In this document: piece after piece, positions 34,887-44,600 of the stretch
Position numbering within the stretch: the first letter of the stretch is position 1
Layout of the letters: each line of letters starts with the position of its first letter
Assembly: GCF_018143015.1 (NCBI RefSeq)
Contig: NC_054756.1
Location: 16,638,402 to 16,702,401 of the forward strand
Direction of reading: 5' to 3'
Source of the DNA: Lytechinus variegatus
Taxonomy: Eukaryota > Echinodermata > Echinoidea > Temnopleuroida > Toxopneustidae
Length of the DNA: 64,000 nucleotides
Made by a program: the position numbers and the translations under genes
Notes under the pieces: model-generated
What the model was told of the DNA's origin: nothing
Seen by the model: only the letters and a program-made list of their open reading frames with translations
Databases searched by the model: none

Positions 34887-37191
34887 GTCAGTCAATACCA
34901 ATAGCATAATAACATAACATTACTTGATTTTCTATAATAAAGTAATGCCTACCTGCCTACCTTCTTTTCCACACTCTCCTCTTGGTCTCTCTAACTTTAC
35001 CTATCACTCTGATTGATCGCAATTATTAGCATTATTCAAGTAAACATTATCAAGTTCGTGTAGAAAAGGTAACCTGGGCTTATAACTGTTTCCCTTTTTC
35101 ATCAATCAAAGATGATTCATAAAAAACTTAAAAAGAGGATGCTAAAAGGCAAGTTGTGATTATAAAACACAATTATGAAATGCTAAAGTATTTCCAAATT
35201 CTTCTTACCCTTTTCTTATCACTTTATTATTGAAAAATGTAATGAGAAATAAACGGAATGCCGAAAGTTTTGAATTTGATAAAAATAAGTTATAATGGAA
35301 ATAAAATATAACTACAACCTGCAAAACTACCAATACTGCAAACATACCCCCCTCCCTCACACACACACACACGCACACATACCCACACACATATTCTTCA
35401 ACAAAGGGATATAAAGGCAAAAAAAAGTGATCATACAAACTGAAAATAATAAACACACATTACAAAGGGTCTTCCTCTTTTCAGGTAAATTATATGACTT
35501 GGCTCGGCATCGAAGCCGCGAAGGCATCCTTCGTGATGACGGCTAAAGGGGCCTCGGATATGGCAGGGCGTTTTATTGTCGGGATGCTTGGAGATCATCT
35601 TCCTTTTCCACTCATCCATGTCTACGTTATTGCGTGTGGTATCATGGGCGTGGTCACCTATATAGCCGTGTTTGCACACCACGCCTCACTCATGTTCTTT
35701 TATGCTATATGTAAGTATTACTTATGGGTATTTTCACGGTAACTGACTTTACACGGCATAATTTTACACACCTTTTATTGTGTGTATGATTATCTCTTGA
35801 ACAACAAACTCTCATCATTTGTTGTCTTAGAAATAATCATTCACACAAAGAAATTTTTTTCTCTCATGGAGGAACTTGAGGATATCATATTCCCCGGAAA
35901 ATGGGAATCGCTTGGATTAATCATTTTCATGCATTTTATGTGATTTAATCTTAATCCGATTACGTAAGTTTCTTTTATGTCGTTAAAAACAATCTTGAAC
36001 AAGCACAATACATTTATATTCAGTTCAGTTCAGTATACCTCAATAATTGTCGATGTATGCACTATATATTTTTTATGTCACATAATATTTACTTTTTAAA
36101 TGTAGGTATTGGTTTCTGTAATGGAACTTTCAACGCCCTGTTATTCCCGATAAACACTAGCTTGTTTCGGAAGGATCTCCGCCAGCAGACCTGGGCGTAT
36201 TGTCAGGTTCCGCCCGGCGTTGCCATTATAGTCGGACCCATGATGGCAGGTAAACAATTGATTTGTCTTACATCTAACATGTCTCAAAATATGAATGGGT
36301 TAATACAATTCTGTTTAAACTTAAAATAGCAATATGGTAGAATTTTCACGAGTTAACCAAAAATAACTCGGAATTTATTCATCATTTCTACGACTCTGCA
36401 ATTTAATTTTACAAATTTACTACCATTATGCATATTAAAATAATATTAGACATAACATAATACAAGCTAATAAACTTTTTTTGTTAAAATCGAAATATTA
36501 ACTGTTTTCTACCGAGATTGAACGGGCCCCGTCATGTTTATGAAAGTATCACTTTCAACTGTTGTTAGAATTTCTCCATTTTTAAAATCTAAAATAATGA
36601 ATGGGGTCTTGGGTATCTGTAGTATAATCTGTTCCACTATTTATGAAGCGGTTTCACCTTAATGAATAGATCCATTCAGCTTGAGACCTGAATGTAGTAT
36701 GTTCAAACGTAAACAAAACTAGCAAGATTCGGTTGGTTGGATCCAACTAAAATTCGATTTAATCGTTTTAGAATATCATCTTCAAATATCTCGACCGATT
36801 GTACCCTTTTTTCAGATATTGACGTTCGGTTCATTGTTGGTATATCTTTCGTTTCACTCGAGAATGAAAAATGACCCAATATTTCCTTTTCCCGTTTTCG
36901 ACAGGCGCCATCTACGATGCAACGCAGTCATACTACTCTGACTTCTACGTCAATACGTTCGTTTTTGTCCTCGCCATGCTCGTCTTTACGCTCATCCCTA
37001 TCATTCATCTCAAGAGAAAGATCCAGAAAAAGAGGCTCGAGGCAGGGGCCCCAAGCGCTTTAGGAGGGACGTCGAACATCATTGAAATGACAAAAATATT
37101 CATGAGGGGTGATGTAGGTGAAGCGAACGAGAGAACGAGCAATAACAATTACGGAGCAACGACTGGACCAAGAGCTGTAGATAGTCGCTAA
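28394..37191 (+). CDS. SLC16-type monocarboxylate transporter (MCT-like major facilitator), about 578 aa
   Basis: Plasma-membrane carrier of the MCT family. Exons: 28394-28420 (tentative), 31122-31455, 32479-32775, 33793-34214, 35485-35710, 36106-36249 and 36905-37191. All borders are GT-AG and the phases join to give 579 codons with stop. The N terminus is Ser/Pro-rich. TM1 starts at RGWMVCFAAYVINVPFFG (about residue 79), replacing the usual DGGWGW signature. SWVGSLAFGLAYVCSPISS is TM2, and WFPDRHHVLATCFVTAGIPFG matches the second MCT signature between TM4 and TM5. A large acidic loop (EDDDDVDD and HRNDDDVVREIDD) lies between TM6 and TM7. TM7-12 run from exon 4 to exon 7, and the C-terminal tail is hydrophilic. 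Substrate is unknown; the altered TM1 signature suggests an orphan MCT rather than a lactate carrier. The first exon is the weak point: ATG at 31185 in exon 2 could also be used. Confidence 0.9.
28452..28650. repeat. Direct duplication of about 77 bp
   Basis: The blocks 28452-28530 and 28574-28650 both read GCTAATTATTTTGTATTC, then CACGTTTTGATCGTATGTGG and ATTATTGAAAGACAATTATT, with small indels. Confidence 0.8.
28659..29957. mobile_element. Non-autonomous Tc1/mariner-like element with about 270-bp inverted repeats
   Basis: The ends are CAGTGCGTATAAAAAAGGGA and the inverse of TTTTTTGATACGCACTG, flanked by TA on both sides (28657-28658, 29958-29959), as expected for a TA target duplication. 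The inverted arms extend to about 28935 and 29690 and share blocks such as GGCTTGCGCCAAAATGGCA and GACTTCTTGCTAATCAGCAG. No transposase frame lies in the middle. It is in intron 1 of the SLC16 gene. Confidence 0.75.
30046..30118 (+). repeat. (GT)n microsatellite ending in a G-run
   Basis: TGTG repeats with one TTTGGG interruption, then about 11 G. A second G-run lies at 30159-30168. Confidence 0.9.
30274..30472. mobile_element. MITE of the GGTGTTA family (copy 2)
   Basis: It starts CACAGCAAAAGCTTTGGTGT and ends CAGTTTTTACAGTGTG. It has the palindrome ACACCTATAGGTGT at 30361-30374 and GAGGACCACACC at both ends. It lies in SLC16 intron 1 and is shorter than copy 1 by an internal gap. Confidence 0.8.
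30940..31121 (+). promoter_or_regulatory. Extended polypyrimidine tract before SLC16 exon 2
   Basis: About 180 nt dominated by CTT, TTCC and CTCT runs ends at the acceptor CTTCAG (31116-31121). It is far longer than a normal pyrimidine tract and produces long but meaningless Ser/Leu/Phe frames. Confidence 0.7.
32060..32330. repeat. ATC/TTA trinucleotide microsatellite
   Basis: About 270 bp of ATC, ATT and ATCGTC triplets in SLC16 intron 2. Poly-Ile, poly-Asp and poly-Met frames across it are artefacts. Confidence 0.9.
32776..33792. other. SLC16 intron 3
   Basis: AT-rich. CGGTCAGAGTCACACCAATG at 32791 and the roughly inverse phrases near 32865 and 33180-33230 and 33595 (GCGACCGCACACCTTACGA against TCGTAAGGTGTGCGGTGGCC) suggest inverted-repeat ends of an element at about 33188-33615. 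No exon besides the flanking ones. Confidence 0.4.
34262..34450. mobile_element. MITE of the GGTGTTA family (copy 3, degenerate, inverted)
   Basis: It carries ATAGAGGACCTCACC, GAGGTGTTAAAAT, the palindrome ACACCTATAGGTGT (34374-34387) and GTGTGGTCCTCTATGTACACC, in the opposite sense to copy 1. It is in SLC16 intron 4, about 50 bp after the donor. Confidence 0.7.
34765..34892. repeat. (ATCA)n microsatellite with ATCC block
   Basis: About 30 tetranucleotide units, ATCA-ATCC-ATCA, in SLC16 intron 4. Confidence 0.95.
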
Positions 37192-38166
37192 CATATTACT
37201 TGATTTTTTTCAAGGACAGTGGGCAATATGATATACAATATAGTTGATTATTTAATATTAAACTCTAATAACTGTTTTAACAAACCAATAAGTTGTTTCA
37301 AATATGAACTAACCAACTGTTTATTAAAGCAAGGCACGAACTTTCGTTTTTACCATCAGATGGTAGGCTCATATTCAACACTTTTTTTGTTTAGTTGAAA
37401 CATCTAAATGTATAGTTTGAATATACGTATTTATTAAAAAGTAGACTGTGAAATGTCATTTAAAATAGATTAAAGGTAACGTCGCAATTTCCAGTAATGA
37501 AAAATTGTAGACGAAACTAATCTTGAGGATTCCGTGATGATGTCTTTTTTTCAATCTGACATGTATGCTTCTTCATCATTGTATTATGTCAGATTAAAAA
37601 AAACACACATCATCATGGGGTCCTCAAGTCTAAGACGAAACAAAATAATGAATGATCGGATTATAAACCCAAATATGAAAATCTGTCACCTTTGACATCA
37701 TATACCTACCTTTTCCGGATCAAGAAACACATAGGTCTGTTATCATGGTTATGTTCTTTGGATAAGCTATCAACGTTGGTATTGGCGGTAAAATCCTGTT
37801 CGTTTGCAGTGCATTGCAAAGCCGACACCAGTTGATGTCTCTAGGACCACATACTGAGGTGTTAAACTCACCCTCAGAGATTGGACATAACATCAAAGAG
37901 GTAAAAACACCAACCAAATGTGTTGTAATAACATCAGGAATGTCACACTGGAGTCAAAATACTGGTTTGGTTCCCTATATTTTTTAGTAAGGTTTTTGAT
38001 AAGTAAACATGATGGTTCAAGCAAGTATATGCATCAATTAACACCATAGATTTTGATGTGTAAGGACGAATAAGACTCCTAATGTTATCCACTGCTTGTC
38101 CAAGTTCCGTATGCAGAAACGGACATCGCCACTGCGACCATGCCTTTTCGCATTTACCTGTGTACT
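37192..38166. other. SLC16 3' flank with degenerate GGTGTTA-family copy
   Basis: Probable 3' UTR directly after the stop; no strong AATAAA was seen nearby. A degenerate GGTGTTA-family copy lies at about 37825-37945 (AGGACCACATACTGAGGTGT, AACACCAACCAAATGTGTTG). Two inverse AATCTGAC-bearing phrases at 37553 and 37589 form a small hairpin. Confidence 0.45.
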
Positions 38167-38455
38167 AGGGCGGGGAAACTCTCTATCTAGAACGCGCAAA
38201 TTTCTTTGAAATTGCAAGTCGATTAAATCACAGTGGAGAGTTCAGAGGCTTTTGTCGGAAGTTGGTGACATCATTGGAATCTCTCGACTCTGGACAACGA
38301 CATAATTGTTTGTCCGGTGCAAATCATCATATGATCTGCTGCCCCAGTTCACCAACTTTCGACAAAAGCCTTTCAGCTCTCGATTGTGATTTGAATTGCA
38401 TTTACAAAGGAAATCGATGCGCTGTAGAGAGTTTCACCGTAGTAAATGCGAAAAT
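38167..38455. mobile_element. MITE with about 110-bp inverted arms
   Basis: The left arm has GGGGAAACTCTCTATCTAGA, AGTCGATTAAATCACAG, and GGCTTTTGTCGGAAGTTGGTG. The right arm, starting at about 38350, is the inverse: ACCAACTTTCGACAAAAGCC, CGATTGTGATTTGAATTGCA and GTAGAGAGTTTCACC. No coding potential. Confidence 0.7.
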
Positions 38456-40195
38456 TAGAGTGTCAAAATTACACCGGACGGCGCGCGGCGTTGCGTGAGG
38501 ATCCCACCAATCATTTTACACCACATCTAAATTTATGTAAAGATTTTGTTTGTTATATCACGACTTTTCAGTGTATAATCCAAAGGACACACGTCCTGAT
38601 CACAGAACCGAAGGTTTTTTCAGTCATATAGCACATCGAATCTGACAATGAGCATGCCTGACATATCATCTGCTAGTAGCAAAGCTACATGTATTAGTAT
38701 TATAAACTAAAATAGAATAGACCAGTGTTATGTAGTAGCACATGGGTGAATGTGCAAATCGATGTCTCTATACTGTCAGCTATTACTAACGAACGAAACG
38801 ATTCACGTTTCTATTTTTAAAAAATTGTAATTTTGGTAGAACGATTCGTTTAAATTCATTTACATACAAAGACCGAAATAAAAAAATGTATAATCATTGA
38901 CATTGTTATACCACGATTACAGAGGAGACAAAGGACAAGTATAAGTGTTTTTATGCAAATAGTAGTTTTAAGAATTTTATTTAGTCTTATATACACAACG
39001 ATACTTCATATATAGATAGGCACTACACAAAAATCTAGAAATAAATCATTGAATAAAAAATTCATATAATGTTTGTCATTTAATGAAAATAATATGATAT
39101 GCAATTGTCTCAACTCTCTACAGCTGCTCCGATATATATTTTTCAAACTGCCAAGCCTTGGTAAAATGATGTGGAGAGATAGGAGAGAGAAAAATAGAGG
39201 GGGTGGGTGTTAGAAAGAGAGAGGGAGAGAAAGAGAGAGAATGAGTGGGAGGGGGAGGGAAAGGCAGAGACGATCGCAACGGTAATGTTTATTTTTAAGT
39301 TGTTAATAAAAAAAAGATAATCAAAAAGTTAGTGGTGATCATTGTGATTTTCGTGTTTATGATGATGATGATCTTGACGACGGAGGTGATGAAGTGTAGC
39401 TAGGTAAAGTAAGTGTATGTTCATCTGACGACACGTCCTTGAGATTGATGAAGCTTGCATATCTTCACCTTTTTTAAAAACCAAGAGGGTTTCAGTGGAA
39501 AGAAACTAATTTTGAGATAAACGCGTCAAAACGTTATCCTTTTTATATGAAAAGTGCGCAAAAGTTGAATTTGTAATGCCACAACAGTATACCGAAGGAA
39601 TAGTTTGAAACCATGAACGGCTCGCAATTGTCGATAGAAATATGTTTTCAATCGATTTGGGCCTCTTGGGACAATTCGTGAACATATCTGGTTTAGTCAT
39701 TTCCAGAGCTACCAAGTTTTACGCATTATGCGTGAGACTCAACCATTTTGGACTCTTGTTCATCACCTCAAATCTCTGTCTCACGCAACGATCACAGCCT
39801 ATGCATATACATTGTACACAATGTCTGTGATCTCACCCAGATTCAAAGAAAATCTCACGCATAGCTGGTCTTTGAACTTGGCATCTCTGCATTTCCCTGT
39901 CTTTTCTTTCAAATTCATAAAAAAATGTCGTCATCTATGGAGTATAGTGAACGAGTGATGGGTAAAAAAACTCAACTTCAAATATTGGAAGAAGGAGCTA
40001 TTAATTAAATCTTAAAGAATGGGCATTGCAAAGTATGGCGGACCAGTCACAGATTGAGGATCTCTTGCTGCAGTGCATGATGCGTATTTCAATGTTCAAC
40101 CAGTATCGGCAATCGTTGGGCTATCGGGCACGGTGTAAATGCAAACTTCCAGAAGAAAAATGTCACGTTTACATTCGAGTTGTATTTGCTTCCAT
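38456..40195. other. Intergenic, no gene seen
   Basis: AT-rich. It contains a GA-rich tract at 39176-39262 and repeated TCTCACGCA/TGCGTGAGA phrases at 39727-39865 that may be a small inverted-repeat element. Short open frames show no domain. Confidence 0.4.
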
Positions 40196-40432
40196 CTGGG
40201 CCCCGTCTCACATAATAGCTACGATTGATGAAAATGAGTTTGTTCAAAATATTTTCGATGATGCATAATCATACATTCATCATTTTTCTTGAAAGAAGTG
40301 TGCTTCTCTTTGTTTGCAAAGAACATTGTGCAAGATGCCTGTAGAAAAAAATAAGACATTGATGGATTTCCATATAGCTGAGGTTGATCTGATCAGTCGT
40401 AACTCTTTGGAAGACGAGGCCCAGAAACACAC
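40196..40432. mobile_element. MITE of the CAAAGAGTTACGATTGATC family (copy 4)
   Basis: Left end TGGGCCCCGTCTCACATAAT then AGCTACGATTGATG. Right end GATCAGTCGTAACTCTTTGG then GACGAGGCCCAG. Internal ATGGATTTCCATATAGCTG. The ends share GGGCC(C)CGTC in inverted sense. Confidence 0.65.
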
Positions 40433-40634
40433 TCTATAAATATCACAGACTTTAATCTGAGTACAATGTAGAAATTATTTAGACGATATTCTTGCCCATG
40501 CTTATGGCAGAGAAAATGGGTCTTGGCAGTTCAAGTGACTTGTCGTTTCTTTACTTAACTCGTTCTTTCTTGAAGATTCAACTTTTCCGTTTGGCATGCT
40601 CATTGTAAAAAGTTTTAAAATGTCCAAGCCTCTT

Positions 40635-40640
40635 TTTATT
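40635..40640 (-). terminator. Candidate poly(A) signal for the SRCR-WSC receptor gene
   Basis: AATAAA on the minus strand, about 350 nt after the receptor stop codon. A hexamer of this kind is common in AT-rich DNA, so use is unproven. Confidence 0.3.
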
Positions 40641-40987
40641 AGATTGAACGAGAAAAAAAATGTTATATAGGAACAACCTAAGACTAAGACTTTCAATCAA
40701 GAGGCGTAGGGCTTATTCTTGAAAGACTGTCGACTTTCCGAAGATTCTCCACATTCGCAAACAATCCGAGTGCCTTCAAAAAATGAAATGATGTCATGAA
40801 CAAGTTCTCATCAAGATTTTGATGTCTCCAGGATAAAGACCCTTCCTCATCTATAATTGTGAGAGTAGGCAAATCTAATTTTTGCAATACTGGGAAACGT
40901 CACATTTATATATCGAAATTATGCATGAAGTCCATAGGTACTCAATAAATAATTACTTATTACAATGTTCAAATATTCTTAACGGGG

Positions 40988-41618
40988 TTATGAGTCAGTT
41001 GATGTATAAAGTTCATTTTCAACCATGCAAGTCTCGTCAAAGCTGTCCTCTCGAACAACCTTTCGATGTTCTTTCTTCAGAGGTTTCGCATACATTTCAT
41101 CAAGGTTCAAGCTCTCCTCGAGATCCCCGCCATTTTCTATGGTCGAATACCCGGTGTGGCTGGTCTCGGTTCCACCATCCCCATCGGGAATCCCCCGACC
41201 ACCTCCGAGGTAGCTGTTTGGGTCGACTCGTAAGTCCTCGTCTTCAATCGTCTCATAACCCGTGTCTTTCCTCGGCACGCGCCGCGCCCTCTCCTTATGC
41301 GGCTTCGCGTAGAGATCGCGAATTGCCGGAGGAGTCATCGGCTTGCTTCGGCTTTCCGGAGCCGATGACGAACTTGCGGAAACCACGTCTGGGACGGTGC
41401 TGTACATTTCGGAATTCCTTTCGCCGTATGAAAACAGGTCGGCCTGCTCGTATGTATGGCTCCTAGGTGTGATAACTAACGGTGTACTCAGAGGAACATC
41501 CCCGTTTTCACAGTAACTGTTTGGCGTCGTTTCCGGGGTTTCTATTTCTTGAATGTCGAGGGTTATTTCTTCGTAAGGACGATTACTGGGCTTTCGTTTA
41601 GAATCAGGTGGTGATGAC
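40988..41618 (-). CDS. Cytoplasmic-tail exon of the SRCR-WSC receptor
   Basis: A single exon carries the whole intracellular part. YEEI (41564-41575) fits the classic Src-family SH2 ligand. TGYETI (41246-41263) and TGYSTI (41138-41155) fit the switch-motif consensus TxYxx[V/I]. LYAKPHKERARRVPRKD and MYAKPLKKEHRKVVRED are an internal repeat; the first is followed by TGYETIEDEDL, the second by the Tyr-less SFDETCMVENEL. The exon is richer in G+C than the surrounding introns. Confidence 0.85.
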
Positions 41619-44600
41619 CTGTATCATTATGAAAGAGAGAGAGAGAGAGGGGGGGGGGGGGGATGGAGATAAATCATTAAAAAGAAGTTAAATTCATAAC
41701 AGTCCTAAATCCCAACAATAAATACGCATATTCTGTAAACCATATAGCCTATTAACAAACAGAACGTTCATGGCTTGACATGGCTTGTAGTGTTGCTATG
41801 CCAGGCAAGTTCGATGAAAACACATTTTCCCTATGGGTTGTATCTTGGGAATAATCATTATTCCCATGATACAACACATAGGGATAATGTGCTTTCATTG
41901 AACTTGCCTGGCCTAGCAACACTACACAATAAAGACTGTATCACATGGACAAATGAGAGTTCGTTTAGGCATGGAACGCCTCGTTCCTATAAGACCTAAG
42001 GAAATATACAGCTGTGAATTCAGACATTCGATTTGTGGCTATGTTTTTTTTTCTCTGGAAACCAAAACGATATCCGTACGGTTTCTGGATGACTTTTTTT
42101 TGCCTAATACTATTCCCAAAGCCATGAAATCGTAAGATGGCAATCGCAATTCGATGGTTCACCGATACGACGACACTAAATATGATAGATTTATCGATCG
42201 TACGATGATCGTTGCACATGCAAACGAGTCATAAGCTAACTTTAAAAGAATGTTTAATAATCCTATACCTTCTTCGCACGAGGAAGACGACTGCCAATAC
42301 TAGGATAACTGTAATAACTGATAATGAAATGACAACAGCTATACCGGAGGGCTGGTTGATGAAATCTGGACGAAAAGAAAAAAAAATTATATAGAAATCA
42401 TAATCAAGAAAAAAGAAGAATAGTCAGTTGACAATGGATTGATGTTTTTTTTCGAAAGGGAAGGGGATATGTAGCAAGTGATGTTTCGTACTTTTTACAA
42501 TAATTCTTTCAAATATATCCTATATGTTTTAAATAAATAATTCCGTTCAAGTAATAAAGTTCATTATCCCAAGGTTAAAACACAAATTATCCTAAGTTCC
42601 TTAAGGCACTATGGCCCACGCATTTGGAATAATCTTTCCGATGAAATTAAGTACTAAACAACAATTACGTCATGTAAATCCAAGTAAAAAATATATAAAT
42701 GAATATGCAAAATTATTTGTTTTCTTTCTCCTTGCCAAAATCTCATACATTTACCTTCCCAGACTCCCTGTATTTTGGTGGTATTTGTTGATGCTGCGTG
42801 TACATTTATTCATTCAATGTTGTTATTATGTAGGCCTAATGGTACTTAATTTCATTTACTGGGAACTACTACTCACAGGTTTTTATAAACTTTTCTGTAA
42901 TTTCCATTTTTCTCTTATATCATTTGTCATTCCCTGTTCTATTTATAAATGAATTGAACTAGACTTAGCTGAACTGAACTAAACCACACCCCCACAGATA
43001 ACACATTCGGCGAGTGTGACTTATTGCATAATCTAATTCGGGGGACCGGCCATGCATGGACAACACCCAGACAATGAAATAGATTACTAAATAGTTCAAT
43101 CCTCAAACATACTTCAAAGTAAAAATTAAACCGAGTTAATAAAAAAATCAACAGCCGGTATAGCTTCATGTATAAACTAAGATTATACTATCACCCTTTT
43201 CAGAGTTTGCAAGTTTCACTATATAGACCGTAGTTATGATTTTTGAGAAGTTCACTACCACGTAATTTTGGCAGGTATGTTATCTTATTACTGCTCTACT
43301 GGACTAGCTGTTTTCCTGGGGACATGGTCTTATAGGCCTATCTATCGAAATTATACACCGCCCCCCCCAAAAAAAAAAAAAAAATCACGCCCAAGAGAAA
43401 AAAAAATGAGAACAAGTGGAATGCCTCTGGCCGTCTCACCTGCATCATACGATTCAACATAGCAGCATTGCTGACTTTGAAAACTACTATAACCGTAGCT
43501 ATGATTTTTGAGAAGTTCACTACCAAGTAATTTTGGCAGGTATGTTATCTTATTACTGCTCTACTGGACTAGCTGTTTTTCCTGGGGACATGGTCTTATA
43601 GGCATATCTATCGAAATTATACACCGCCCCCCAAAAAAAAAAATCACGCCCAAGACAGAAACCTCTAAATCGGCCAAAGTTCATTGACCCTAAATGACAT
43701 TTGACCTTGGTCATGTGACATGAAACTCATGCAGGATGTTTGGTGATACATGATTGAGCTTATGTCCAAGTTTAATGAACTAGGTTCATATATTTTCTAA
43801 GTTATGATGACATTTCAAAAACTTAACCTCAGATTAAGATTTTGATGTTGATTCCCCCAACATGGTTTAAGTTCATTGACCCTTAATGACCTTTGACCTT
43901 GGTCATATAACATGAAATCTAATAGGATGTTCAGTAATACTTGATTAATCTTATGGCCAAGTTTCATGAACTAGGTCCATATACTTTCTAAGTTATGTCA
44001 TTTCAAAAACTTAACCTCAGGTTAAGATTTGATGTTGACGCCGCCGCCGCCGCCGTCGGAAAAGCGGCGCCTATAGTCTCACTCTTCACTCTGCTATGCA
44101 GGTGAGACAAAAATGAAGAAAAATTAATAGAGATATATCATTCTATGAATATTATGTCAGAATTTGATTTTTGTAATAAAAATGAATGTCGACCTTTTTT
44201 CTAGCTTGCTTTGCTTGCTCGCACCTCGTCATAAATTTTAGCCCCATACCCCATTATGTCGCCCCCTCAAAGTTGCTGGCTCATTACGCCACTGCCTGAG
44301 AGTGATCTGTTTAAATCTCCTTGCTGAGAGCAAACTAAAAAGGTGAATGATGATTGCGGACACATTAAAAGAGAGGGGAGCGTGCGTGCGTTCATACGTA
44401 CTTCCTTCCTTTGCCACCATCCTGACCGTCACCGCGGGGGTGCTTGGGTAACCATATGTGACTTCCGGTTGTGTACGGTTGTATCCAGTGTCTTCAGTAG
44501 GTCCGTGGAGGCACGGTCATCGGGCAATTTTGGAGATTGGACAGAGACAAACAACGTAAAAATAAAGCAGCACTCTTATGAATAATACAGAAAACTTCTC

